Positions 1-8,820 of a stretch of 64,000 nucleotides of DNA are shown one piece after another. Position 1 is the first letter of the stretch. Each line of letters opens with the position of its first letter. The position numbers and the translations under genes are program-made. The notes beneath the pieces are model-generated. The model saw nothing but the letters and a program-made list of their open reading frames with translations. It made no database searches and was not told the DNA's origin. The stretch is from positions 62,001 through 126,000 of the forward strand of contig NZ_JASERL010000019.1 in assembly GCF_030766935.1 (NCBI RefSeq), in the 5' to 3' direction. Origin of the DNA: Streptomyces sp. KL109B. Its GTDB lineage: Bacteria; Actinomycetota; Actinomycetes; Streptomycetales; Streptomycetaceae.

Positions 1-613
1 CGTACGGCGGCCGTCCGCCGGTCCACCCGCCGTCTTCGGCCTTCGCCTGAAGTCCGCCTTGGGTGCGGTCGCGGATGTTCTCGCGCTCCTCTTCGGCGTA
101 GTCGGCATCCTTGCGCATCCGGCTGCGGCCCTGCGAGGTCGAGTTGTCGTAGTTCTTCTTGACCACGTGGACGTAGATGCCGAGGTCTTCCAGCTCCCAC
201 ACCCAGCGCCAGAAGGCGCGGCCAGTACGCCCGATCACGCGTCCTTCATGGACCGCAACCATGTCGAACGGGCGCGGTTCCTGCCTCGCCGACTCCATCA
301 GGCGCTTCAGGTCGGGGCGCTCGTGCGCTTCCAGGCTTCCGCTCAGCCCTTCGTCGGCGAAGACGTCGACCATGGCCCAACCGCGTTCCTTGATGCGCTT
401 GACCACACGCTTGCCGGTGTAGTCGATGCCGTAGCCCTTGGCCTGATCCTCGGTGGACACCCGGAGGTAGGCGACTGCCCGCAGCTGGCCGGGCTCTGCG
501 ACCTGGAGAACGGCCCCGGTGGACCGAAGCAGCGCCTCCATTCCATTCTGGGGCTCAGCAGAGGCGGGCAGGCCCGCACCCTGATCAACGGCACTCATGA
601 GAGCCTGTGTCAT
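1..613 (-). CDS. Serine recombinase (site-specific integrase/resolvase), N-terminal part, cut by window edge
   Basis: Reading leftwards, the frame opens MTQALMSAVDQ and then reaches AVAYLRVSTEDQAKGYGID, the N-terminal signature of serine recombinases with the nucleophile Ser in YLRVST. It continues through FADEGLSGSLEAHERPDL and AEEERENIRDRTQGGL, as expected of the resolvase catalytic domain and following helix. The frame is still open at base 1, so the recombinase and DNA-binding domains lie outside the window. The start at 613 has a GAAGGGA ribosome-binding site just upstream; ATG at 598 is an alternative. The same frame stays open upstream to about 925, so a longer GTG-started form (for example at 862) is possible. 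Large serine recombinases integrate phages and integrative elements. The host genes start at about 1.6 kb, so this is probably the edge of an integrated element or its remnant. Confidence 0.85.
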   Translation of the reverse strand, partial: MTQALMSAVDQGAGLPASAEPQNGMEALLRSTGAVLQVAEPGQLRAVAYLRVSTEDQAKGYGIDYTGKRVVKRIKERGWAMVDVFADEGLSGSLEAHERPDLKRLMESARQEPRPFDMVAVHEGRVIGRTGRAFWRWVWELEDLGIYVHVVKKNYDNSTSQGRSRMRKDADYAEEERENIRDRTQGGLQAKAEDGGWTGGRPPY

Positions 614-982
614 GTCAGTCCCTTCGCGACTGGCCAGGCGCCCCGGCGCCTGGGCCCCGGTGACGTTGACACGCCGGTCCTCACACGACCCCCTGTTCTG
701 CTGTCCTGCTGGAACTTCGAGCAGCCCCAGAGCGGCCAGGAGCTCGGCTTCGAGGGCCGCACGCTCAGCCGGCCGCGAGCCGTCGGGCAGATCTTCGCCC
801 GGGGCGACTCGGTGACCTGGCAGGACTTGCGCAACCCTGCGGGTAGAGCTGCGCACGATCACCGACGTGATCGCCCCTTGAGCATTCCAAATCGTCAGCG
901 CACTTTGCGGTGCGCTGGCGTGGCCTCAAGGTTGAAGAGAGACCTCCCCCAAACGCCCGTCCCAGGACGGGTGCTGGAAGGG

Positions 983-1228
983 CTACCGGCCGCGGAAGCA
1001 GAGGCAGAGGCAGAGGATCAACGCCGCGATGCTGTCGGACAGCACCGCCACGGACAGATCTCCAAGCCATCGCTTCACGCGGCCGTAGTTCTGGTTGGCC
1101 TTGATCTGCGACGCCCATCCTTTGAAGCGACTGACCGACTCGCGGCAGCGCTCCCACTTCCGGGCAAGCAACATGCGCAGGCGTATGCCGTTCTTCCTCG
1201 AATCCCCATGAGCAGTACATACGTGCAC
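983..1228 (-). CDS. Possible small hypothetical protein (81 aa) upstream of the recombinase
   Basis: This GTG-started frame encodes 81 residues. The N-terminal part is basic and hydrophilic (LLARKWERCRESVSRFKGW), and the C-terminal stretch is hydrophobic and Cys-rich (SIAALILCLCLCFRGR), suggesting a tail-anchored membrane peptide. Its amino-acid mix is less GC-driven than that of shadow frames, and it lies on the same strand as the recombinase, roughly 370 bp upstream. I recognise no family and see no strong ribosome-binding site. It may belong to the same mobile element, or it may not be a gene. Confidence 0.3.
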   Translation of the reverse strand: MHVCTAHGDSRKNGIRLRMLLARKWERCRESVSRFKGWASQIKANQNYGRVKRWLGDLSVAVLSDSIAALILCLCLCFRGR

Positions 1229-1632
1229 GCCTGCACGTGTAGCCCGAAGAGCCTCATGGCTACCCAGCGGGGAGCCGAGGAAGAGACGTGTCCTCGGGGA
1301 AGTAGATCGGAGCCAAGGGGCGGCTGTTGGGGAAAAGAGCAGATCCGTGTGCCCCCGAGCACGTCATCATCGCGTCGGCCAACGAGACCGAACGAGCGGC
1401 CGCGCGAACCGCTCCGCGGGCACCGCGGGGACTCCGGCCGGCCTCAAGCCCGGCCTCGCAGGCCACGTTCACGTGGAGTGTGATGATCGTCATCACGGCG
1501 TCGCGGACACGGAGCAACCCGGGGCGGTTTGCCGATGCTCGGGCATGGTTCCCCATGCACATCGCTCCAATCTCGAGACTTTGTGCGTTTATACGATTGC
1601 CGTGCGTAGTGGACGCCCAGGGGCCTCCGCCA
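1229..1632. other. Intergenic stretch between the putative element edge and pitH2
   Basis: I see no convincing gene here. Frames on both strands are short or have the composition of GC-driven shadows, and there is no tRNA-like cloverleaf. If the recombinase belongs to an integrated element, an attachment site could lie here, but I see no repeat that identifies it. Inside the window the nearest clear hairpin is at about 955-972 (CCCGTCC/GGACGGG), on the recombinase side. Confidence 0.4.
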
Positions 1633-1669
1633 GTTCATCTTCCGTTCACCCGGCCTCCTTACGTTCATG
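1633..1669 (+). promoter_or_regulatory. PHO box (PhoP binding site) upstream of the phosphate transporter
   Basis: Two adjacent 11-base direct repeats, GTTCATCTTCC (1633-1643) and GTTCACCCGGC (1644-1654), are followed by a further GTTCATG at 1663-1669. This matches the Streptomyces PHO box, which is built of 11-nt direct repeats beginning GTTCA. It ends about 60 bp before the pitH2 start, consistent with phosphate-dependent control by the PhoR-PhoP system. Confidence 0.8.
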
Positions 1670-1731
1670 AAGGCTTCGGCGAGACTGCCGTGGTCAGCGC
1701 CTCCGTACGCAACCTGAAACGGATCCCGGAT

Positions 1732-3003
<1,272 letters not shown>

Positions 3004-3019
3004 GAAAGCAGGACCAGCT

Positions 3020-3241
3020 ATGAAGATCGACTGGGCGGCCCTCGGCTCCGTGTTCGGCGTCAGTCTCGTCGTCACCGTGGCCCTCGTCGGCCTGTTCACC
3101 CTCGGCATCGTGGGCCTCTCCAAGAAGGAGTCCGCGGCGCGGGACGGTGGCTCGGCGGCGGTCGCGACGTCCGGGGCGTATGTCTGCTTCGCGCTGTGCG
3201 CGGCGGCCGTGGCCTACGGGATCTATCTGATCGTGGCCTGA
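3020..3241 (+). CDS. Small two-helix membrane protein downstream of pitH2
   Basis: A 73-aa protein with two predicted transmembrane helices: about residues 9-32 (SLVVTVALVGLFTLGIVGL) and 50-72 (YVCFALCAAAVAYGIYLIV). A short charged loop, KKESAARDGG, joins them. An AGGA site precedes the ATG, and the gene starts 16 bp after pitH2, so the two are probably co-transcribed under the PHO box. I recognise no domain. Its conserved position beside PiT genes in streptomycetes (from memory) suggests an accessory role, but function is unknown. Confidence 0.8.
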   Translation: MKIDWAALGSVFGVSLVVTVALVGLFTLGIVGLSKKESAARDGGSAAVATSGAYVCFALCAAAVAYGIYLIVA

Positions 3242-3252
3242 CGGCGTGTGAG

Positions 3253-3310
3253 CGTACGAAGGCGGGGTGTCGGGACAGTGGGTGTTGTCCCGGCACCCCG
3301 CTTACGTACG
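3253..3310. terminator. Long hairpin between the pit operon and the B12 riboswitch
   Basis: A long, nearly perfect inverted repeat has arm CGTACGAAGGCGGGGTG followed by CGGGACA. It is mirrored by TGTCCCGG and then CACCCCGCTTACGTACG, across a loop of about 8 bases. It sits 12 bp after the small membrane-protein gene and before the riboswitch, so it likely ends pit transcription and insulates the cob operon. Confidence 0.75.
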
Positions 3311-3329
3311 CGCGCGCTGCGACCTCGTA

Positions 3330-3470
3330 TACTTCCACCGCCATATACGGCAGCAGTTGAGGAAGCCGGTGCGAATCCGGCGCGGTCCCGCCACTGTGAG
3401 CCCTGCTTCGGCAGGTCGAGCCAGGAACTCTCGCTGCCGGTCTCGTCGAACCAGGGCGTGGACACCCTGA
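3330..3470 (+). promoter_or_regulatory. Cobalamin riboswitch (Cbl element)
   Basis: The leader contains GAAGCCGGTGCGAATCCGGC, then CGGTCCCGCCACTGTGA with the B12-box core GCCACTG at 3390-3396, and then GAGCCAGGAACTCTCGCTGC. These are the conserved core blocks of adenosylcobalamin riboswitches. The outer limits are approximate. It ends just before the cobD ribosome-binding site, so the whole cobD-cobB operon should be repressed when B12 is plentiful, most likely at translation initiation, since I see no intrinsic terminator between it and the gene. Confidence 0.9.
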
Positions 3471-3488
3471 GTGAGGACAACTACCGCC

Positions 3489-4451
3489 ATGTTCGCCCCG
3501 CGCGGCGTCTGGCGGCCCGAACGCGTGTATGCGTGCGGTGCCGCTGCCGGAGTGCTCGCCGATCTTCTTCTTGGTGATCCGCGCCGTGGGCATCCCGTCG
3601 CCGGATTCGGGCGTACGGCGGCGGCCGTCGAGCGCCGGCTGTGGCGCGACCACCGTGGCGCGGGCGCCCTGCACACCGTGGTGTGTGCCGGTGGCGCCGC
3701 CGGACTCGCCGCGGCCGCCACCCTTCTCGTACGCCGCTCCCCCGCCGCCTCCGTCGCGCTGACGGCCGCCGCGACCTGGGCCGCGCTCGGCGGCACCTCG
3801 CTCGGCCGCGAGGCACGGAACGTAGGAGCCGCCCTGGAGGCCGGGGACGTGGAGCGGGCGCGGGAGTTGCTGCCGCGGCTGTGCGGGCGGGACCCGCAGG
3901 GGCTCGACGCCGACGGGATCGCGCGGGGCGTCGTCGAGTCCGTCGCCGAGAACACCTCCGACGCCGTCGTGGGCGCGCTCGTGTGGGGCGCGGTGGGCGG
4001 GGTGCCGGGGCTCGTCGCCTTTCGGGCGGTCAACACCCTCGACGCGATGGTCGGGCACAAGTCCGTGAAGTACCGGCGGTTCGGGTGGGCATCGGCCCGC
4101 CTAGACGACGTCGCCGGATGGCCGGGGGCCCGGCTCACCGGTGCCCTCGCCGTGCTCGCCGGTGGCCGTCCGCGGGAGGCGCTGAGTGCGTGGCGGGCGG
4201 ACGCCGGGCGGCATCCGAGCCCCAACGCCGGTGTCGTCGAGGCCTCGTTCGCGGGCGCGCTCGGGGTGCGGCTCGGCGGGACCCTGGCGTACGGCGGGCG
4301 GGTCGAGCACCGGCCGGTGCTGAACGCGCCGGGGCGGGCGGTCGAAGTACGTGATGTGGATCGGGCCGTGCGCTTGTCGCGGCGGGTGTCTCTGCTGGCG
4401 TTGGGAGTCTGCGTGGGTGTGCGAGTCGTACGAGCCCGGGGGCGGCGATGA
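3489..4451 (+). CDS. cobD: Adenosylcobinamide-phosphate synthase CobD (CbiB family)
   Basis: This 320-aa membrane protein attaches the aminopropanol(-phosphate) arm to adenosylcobyric acid, a late step of B12 synthesis. The family N-terminal motif is seen in ADLLLGDPRRGHPVAGFGR (about residues 14-32). Conserved features follow: GIARGVVESVAENTSDAVV and the loop NTLDAMVGHKSVKYRRFGW, and hydrophobic helices are spread along the chain. I prefer ATG 3489 because GTGAGGAC directly upstream serves as its ribosome-binding site; GTG 3471 is the alternative. It is the first gene after the B12 riboswitch and overlaps cobQ by 4 bases (ATGA). Confidence 0.93.
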   Translation: MFAPRGVWRPERVYACGAAAGVLADLLLGDPRRGHPVAGFGRTAAAVERRLWRDHRGAGALHTVVCAGGAAGLAAAATLLVRRSPAASVALTAAATWAALGGTSLGREARNVGAALEAGDVERARELLPRLCGRDPQGLDADGIARGVVESVAENTSDAVVGALVWGAVGGVPGLVAFRAVNTLDAMVGHKSVKYRRFGWASARLDDVAGWPGARLTGALAVLAGGRPREALSAWRADAGRHPSPNAGVVEASFAGALGVRLGGTLAYGGRVEHRPVLNAPGRAVEVRDVDRAVRLSRRVSLLALGVCVGVRVVRARGRR

Positions 4452-5968
4452 CGGGCGGCGGGCTGCTCGTCGCGGGGACCACCTCCGACGCCGGGAAGAG
4501 TGTCGTCACCGCCGGGATCTGCCGGTGGCTGGTGCGGCAGGGCGTGAAGGTCGCGCCGTTCAAGGGGCAGAACATGTCCCTCAATTCGTTCGTGACCCGC
4601 GAGGGCGCCGAGATCGGGCGGGCGCAGGCCATGCAGGCGCAGGCCGCGCGGGTCGAGCCGAGCGCGCTGATGAATCCGGTGCTGCTGAAGCCGGGGAGCG
4701 ACAGGAGCAGTCAGGTCGTGCTCATGGGGAAGCCCGTGGGCGAGTTGAGTGCGCGCGGGTATCACGGGGGGCGGCAGGCCGCCTTGCTGGACACCGTCGT
4801 CGGGTGTCTGGAGGAGTTGCGGGCCAGTCATGACGCGGTGATCTGTGAAGGGGCCGGGTCGCCCGCCGAGATCAATCTGCGGCGCACCGACATCGTGAAC
4901 ATGGGGCTCGCGCGGGCCGCCCGGCTGCCGGTGCTCGTGGTGGGCGACATCGACCGGGGCGGGGTGTTCGCCTCGTTCTTCGGGACGACCGCGTTGCTCG
5001 CGCCGGAGGACCAGGAGTTGCTCGCCGGGTATCTGGTGAACAAGTTCCGGGGGGATGTGAGCCTGCTGGAGCCCGGTCTCGACATGCTCAAGTCGCTTAC
5101 GGGACGCGCCACTTACGGCGTGCTGCCGTTCCAGCACGGCCTCGGCATCGACGAGGAGGACGGGCTGCGGGTGTCCCTGCGCGGGGCCGTACGCGAGTCC
5201 GTCGTGGCGCCGCCGGTGGGCGAGGACGTGCTGCGGGTCGCGGTGTGCGCGGTGCCGCTGATGTCGAACTTCACCGATGTGGACGCGCTGGCCGCCGAGC
5301 CGGGTGTCGTCGTGCGGTTCGTGGACCGGGCCGAGGAGTTGGCCGACGCGGATCTGGTGATCGTGCCGGGGACGCGCGGGACCGTGCGGGCCCTTGAGTG
5401 GCTGCGTGAGCGTGGGCTCGCGGATGCGCTCGCGCGGCGGGCGGCCGAGGGGCGGCCCGTGCTCGGGATCTGCGGCGGGTTCCAGTTGCTCGGCGAGCGC
5501 ATCGAGGACGAGGTGGAGTCGCGGGCCGGGGTCGTCGACGGGCTCGGGCTGCTTCCCGTACGAGTGCGGTTCGCGGCGGAGAAGACGCTCGCGCGGCCGG
5601 TCGGGGAGGCGCTCGGGGAGTACGTCGAGGGGTACGAGATCCATCACGGGGTGGCCGAGGTGGGGGGCGGAGAGGCGTTCCTGGACGGGTGCCGGGTTGG
5701 TTCCGTGTGGGGGACGCATTGGCATGGGTCGCTGGAGGCCGATGGGTTTCGGCGGGCGTTCTTGCGGGTGGTTGCCGGGGCGGCGGGGCGGAGGTTTGTG
5801 CCGGCGGCGGATACGTCGTTCGAGGCGTTGCGGGAGGAGCAGCTCGATCGGTTGGGGGATCTGGTCGAGCGGTATGCCGATACGGATGCGTTGTGGCGGT
5901 TGATCGAGGGGGGTGCGCCCAGCGGGTTGCCGTTTGTTGCGCCTGGGGCGCCCAGGGCGCCGGGGTGA
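4448..5968 (+). CDS. cobQ: Cobyric acid synthase CobQ (CbiP)
   Basis: This 506-aa ATP-dependent amidotransferase amidates the b, d, e and g side chains of adenosyl-cobyrinic acid a,c-diamide, using glutamine. The N-terminal dethiobiotin-synthetase-like domain opens with the P-loop GTTSDAGKSVVTAG, followed by PFKGQNMSLNSFVT and CEGAGSPAEINLR. The C-terminal class I glutamine amidotransferase domain has its nucleophile Cys in LGICGGFQLLGE (about residue 340) and the catalytic His in GTHWHGSLE. Length is normal for the family. It overlaps cobD by 4 bases, and a 156-bp repeat-rich gap separates it from the chelatase. Confidence 0.95.
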   Translation: MTGGGLLVAGTTSDAGKSVVTAGICRWLVRQGVKVAPFKGQNMSLNSFVTREGAEIGRAQAMQAQAARVEPSALMNPVLLKPGSDRSSQVVLMGKPVGELSARGYHGGRQAALLDTVVGCLEELRASHDAVICEGAGSPAEINLRRTDIVNMGLARAARLPVLVVGDIDRGGVFASFFGTTALLAPEDQELLAGYLVNKFRGDVSLLEPGLDMLKSLTGRATYGVLPFQHGLGIDEEDGLRVSLRGAVRESVVAPPVGEDVLRVAVCAVPLMSNFTDVDALAAEPGVVVRFVDRAEELADADLVIVPGTRGTVRALEWLRERGLADALARRAAEGRPVLGICGGFQLLGERIEDEVESRAGVVDGLGLLPVRVRFAAEKTLARPVGEALGEYVEGYEIHHGVAEVGGGEAFLDGCRVGSVWGTHWHGSLEADGFRRAFLRVVAGAAGRRFVPAADTSFEALREEQLDRLGDLVERYADTDALWRLIEGGAPSGLPFVAPGAPRAPG

Positions 5969-5985
5969 GAGGTCGCCCCCGCCGT

Positions 5986-6105
5986 CCCGTCCCGCCCCGT
6001 CCCGTCCCGTCCCGTCCCGTCCCCGGGGGCTGTGCCCCCGGACCCCCCTAAAAGATTGCGCCCCGCAGCGGAGCTGCAAAGAGACACAGCCCCGCGCCCC
6101 TGAAT
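5986..6105. repeat. CCCGT tandem repeat plus GC-rich hairpin in the cobQ-chelatase gap
   Basis: Seven consecutive 5-base units (CCCGT, one variant CCCGC) run from 5986 to 6020. A hairpin CCCCGGGGGC-TGT-GCCCCCGG follows at 6021-6041, then CTAAAAGATTG and a palindromic GCAGCGGAGCTGC. This is the only sizeable gap inside an otherwise tightly packed operon. The hairpin resembles other dispersed GC-rich elements in this window. Confidence 0.8.
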
Positions 6106-6124
6106 CGTTGGAGGTACTTTCTCG

Positions 6125-8221
6125 ATGAATGCTCCCTATCCGTTCACTGCCGTTGTCGGGCAGGAGGATTTGCGGCTCGCTCTGTTGTTGAACGCTGTGT
6201 CGCCTGCCGTGGGTGGGGTGCTCGTGCGGGGGGAGAAGGGGACCGCGAAGTCCACCGCCGTGCGGGCCCTGTCCGCGCTCATGCCGAGTGTCGACGTCGT
6301 GTCCGGGTGCCGGTTCTCGTGTGAGCCGGGGGCCGTGGATCCGCAGTGCCCCGATGGGCCGCACGAGGAGACTCCGGGTGTTCAACGGGACGCCCGGATG
6401 GTCGAGTTGCCGGTCGGCGCCTCCGAGGACCGGCTCGTCGGCGCGCTCGACATCGAGCGGGCGCTCGCCGAGGGCGTGAAGGCGTTCGAGCCGGGGCTGC
6501 TCGCCGACGCGCATCGCGGGATCCTGTACGTCGACGAGGTCAACCTGCTCCACGATCACCTCGTCGACCTGCTGCTCGATGCCGCCGCCATGGGGGCGTC
6601 GTACGTGGAGCGCGAAGGGGTGTCCGTGCGGCATGCCGCGCGTTTCCTGCTCGTCGGGACCATGAACCCCGAAGAGGGCGAGCTGCGGCCGCAGTTGCTC
6701 GACCGGTTCGGGCTGACCGTGGAGGTCGCCGCGTCGCGGGAGCCGGAGCAGCGCGTCGAGGTCGTCAAGCGGCGGCTCGCCTACGACGACGACCCCGACG
6801 GGTTCGCGGGGCGCTGGGCCGAGGACGAGGCCGAGGTGCGGGCGCGGATCGTCGCCGCGCGCGAGCTGTTGCCCCAAGTGCGGCTCGGTGACCGGGCGTT
6901 GACGCAGATCGCGGCGACGTGTGCGGCCTTCGAGGTGGACGGCATGCGCGCCGACATCGTGATGGCGCGGACGGCCACCGCGCTCGCCGCCTGGGCCGGG
7001 CGCACCGACGTACTCGCCGAGGACGTACGGCAGGCGGCGCTGCTCGCGCTGCCGCACCGCAGGCGCCGAAACCCCTTTGACGCGCCGGGACTCGACGAGG
7101 ACAAGCTCGACGAGACGCTGGACGAGTTCGGACCCGAGGACGAGCCGGACCCCGACCCCGACAACGAGCCGGACAACGGGTCGGATCCGGACGACGATCC
7201 CGACGGCGGGCCCGACGGTGGCGGTCCCGGTGGTGGTGGCGTGCCGCCGCAGGACGGGCCGCACGACCAGCCCCAGGACGCGCAGGACACTCCGTCCGCC
7301 GGTGACGACGACCCCGCCGAATCCCCGGAGGAGCCCGCCGCCGCACCCGCGTCCGCCTCCGGGGCGCCCGAGCAGAAGCCCGTCGCGGCCGGTGAACCCT
7401 TTCGTACGAAAATGCTGAGTGTGCCGGGGCTCGGTGAAGGGGCCGCCGGGCGGCGGTCGCGGGCGCGGACCGAGCACGGTCGTACCACCGGGGCCACCCG
7501 CCCCCAAGGCGCCCTGACCAAGCTGCACTTGGCCGCCACCGTGCAGGCCGCCGCCCCGCACCAGCGGGCGCGTGGGCGCAGCGGGCGGGGTCTCGTCGTG
7601 CGCCGCGACGATCTGCGGCAGGCGACCCGCGAGGGGCGCGAGGGGAACCTCGTCCTGTTCGTGGTCGACGCCTCCGGGTCGATGGCGGCGCGGCAGCGGA
7701 TGACCGCCGTCAAGGGCGCCGTGCTTTCGCTGCTGCTCGACGCGTACCAGCGGCGCGACAAGGTCGGGCTCGTGACGTTCCGGAAGACGGGGGCGGAGGT
7801 CGCCCTGCCGCCCACGTCGAGCGTGGACGCGGCGGCGGCCCGCCTTGAGTCGCTGCCGACCGGTGGGCGCACCCCGCTGGCGGCCGGGCTGCTGAAGGCG
7901 CACGAGGTGCTGCGCGTGGAGCGGCTGCGGGATCCGGCGCGGCGGCCGTTGCTGGTCGTCGTGACGGACGGGCGGGCGACCGGTGGGCCCGAGCCCGTGA
8001 AGCTGGCGGGGCGTGCGGCCGGGCTGCATGCCGCCGAGGGCACGGCGAGCGTCGTCGTCGACTGCGAGACCGGCATGGTGCGGCTCGGGCTCGCCGGGCA
8101 GCTGGCCGGTCAACTCGGCGGCACGGCCGTGTCGTTGGACGAGTTGCGGGCGGACTCGATCGCCGGGCTCGTGAAGGACGTGACCACCGGAACGCAGAAC
8201 ATCACCAGGAGGGCCGCTTAA
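6125..8221 (+). CDS. Fused ChlI/ChlD-type chelatase subunit (putative cobaltochelatase)
   Basis: A 698-aa protein that joins an AAA+ ATPase of BchI/ChlI type to a BchD-like integrin-type domain. Walker A is GEKGTAKSTAVRAL at about residues 37-50, Walker B is ILYVDEVNLLHDH at about 135, and sensor sequence VGTMNPEEGELRPQLLDRFG follows. From about 335 to 430 there is an Asp/Pro/Gly-rich linker. The C-terminal von Willebrand A domain carries the metal-ion-dependent adhesion site VVDASGSMAARQRM at about 515 and TDGRATGGPEP near the end. Such fusions work with a large CobN-type subunit to insert cobalt; none is encoded next door. The stop overlaps the cobO start by one base (TAATG). Confidence 0.9.
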   Translation: MNAPYPFTAVVGQEDLRLALLLNAVSPAVGGVLVRGEKGTAKSTAVRALSALMPSVDVVSGCRFSCEPGAVDPQCPDGPHEETPGVQRDARMVELPVGASEDRLVGALDIERALAEGVKAFEPGLLADAHRGILYVDEVNLLHDHLVDLLLDAAAMGASYVEREGVSVRHAARFLLVGTMNPEEGELRPQLLDRFGLTVEVAASREPEQRVEVVKRRLAYDDDPDGFAGRWAEDEAEVRARIVAARELLPQVRLGDRALTQIAATCAAFEVDGMRADIVMARTATALAAWAGRTDVLAEDVRQAALLALPHRRRRNPFDAPGLDEDKLDETLDEFGPEDEPDPDPDNEPDNGSDPDDDPDGGPDGGGPGGGGVPPQDGPHDQPQDAQDTPSAGDDDPAESPEEPAAAPASASGAPEQKPVAAGEPFRTKMLSVPGLGEGAAGRRSRARTEHGRTTGATRPQGALTKLHLAATVQAAAPHQRARGRSGRGLVVRRDDLRQATREGREGNLVLFVVDASGSMAARQRMTAVKGAVLSLLLDAYQRRDKVGLVTFRKTGAEVALPPTSSVDAAAARLESLPTGGRTPLAAGLLKAHEVLRVERLRDPARRPLLVVVTDGRATGGPEPVKLAGRAAGLHAAEGTASVVVDCETGMVRLGLAGQLAGQLGGTAVSLDELRADSIAGLVKDVTTGTQNITRRAA

Positions 8222-8820
8222 TGCCGCAGGGACAGCCGAGTGTCGTACCGAACGACGGACTGACGACACGTCAGCGCCGCAACCGTCCGCTGGTGTTCGT
8301 GCACACGGGCGTCGGCAAGGGCAAGTCGACGGCCGCGTTCGGGCTCGCGCTGCGGGCCTGGAACCAGGGGTGGCCGATCGGGGTGTTCCAGTTCGTCAAG
8401 TCGGCGAAGTGGAAGGTCGGCGAGGAGAACGCGCTCAAGACGCTCGGCGCGACCGGCGAGGGCGGCACCGTGGCCTGGCACAAGATGGGCGAGGGCTGGT
8501 CGTGGGTGCAGCGCGACGATCAGGCCGACAACGAGGAGAAGGCGCGCGAGGGCTGGGAGCAGGTCAAGCGGGACCTGGCCGCCGAGACGTACAAGCTGTA
8601 CGTGCTCGACGAGTTCGCCTATCCGATGCACTGGGGCTGGATCGACGTCGATGATGTGGTGGAGACACTGCGGGACCGGCCCGGTCAGCAGCACGTCGTC
8701 ATCACGGGCCGCAACGCCCCTGAGAAGCTGGTGGAGTTCGCGGATCTCGTCACCGACATGTCGAAGGTGAAGCACCCGATGGACGCGGGTCAGAAGGGCC
8801 AGCGGGGCATCGAGTGGTGA
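8221..8820 (+). CDS. cobO: Cob(I)yrinic acid a,c-diamide adenosyltransferase CobO (BtuR/CobA type)
   Basis: A 199-aa enzyme that transfers the 5'-deoxyadenosyl group of ATP to reduced cobalt in corrinoids. The P-loop is VHTGVGKGKSTAAFGLALRA near residues 27-46. Family blocks GVFQFVKSAKWKVGEENAL and YVLDEFAYPMHWGWID follow, and VVITGRNAPEKLVEFADLVT lies near the end. It starts on the last base of the chelatase stop codon and overlaps cobB by 4 bases, so it sits firmly in the riboswitch-controlled operon. Confidence 0.95.
   Translation: MPQGQPSVVPNDGLTTRQRRNRPLVFVHTGVGKGKSTAAFGLALRAWNQGWPIGVFQFVKSAKWKVGEENALKTLGATGEGGTVAWHKMGEGWSWVQRDDQADNEEKAREGWEQVKRDLAAETYKLYVLDEFAYPMHWGWIDVDDVVETLRDRPGQQHVVITGRNAPEKLVEFADLVTDMSKVKHPMDAGQKGQRGIEW

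Noticed and set aside
59..1483. A 474-codon plus-strand frame at the left end
   Set aside because: It is antisense to the recombinase, whose YLRVSTEDQ motif on the other strand is decisive. The predicted protein has no recognisable family.
1260..1562. A 100-codon minus-strand frame between the recombinase and pitH2
   Set aside because: It has no ribosome-binding site and no domain, and an Arg/Ala-rich composition typical of chance frames.
1400..1630. A tRNA gene serving as attachment site for the recombinase element
   Set aside because: I found no cloverleaf, anticodon arm or CCA-type acceptor sequence in this interval.
3302..8269. A very long open frame (over 1600 codons) on the minus strand opposite the cob operon
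   Set aside because: It lies wholly antisense to cobD, cobQ, the chelatase and cobO, all clear by motif. It is Arg/Pro/His-rich, as shadow frames in high-GC DNA are, and has no domain.
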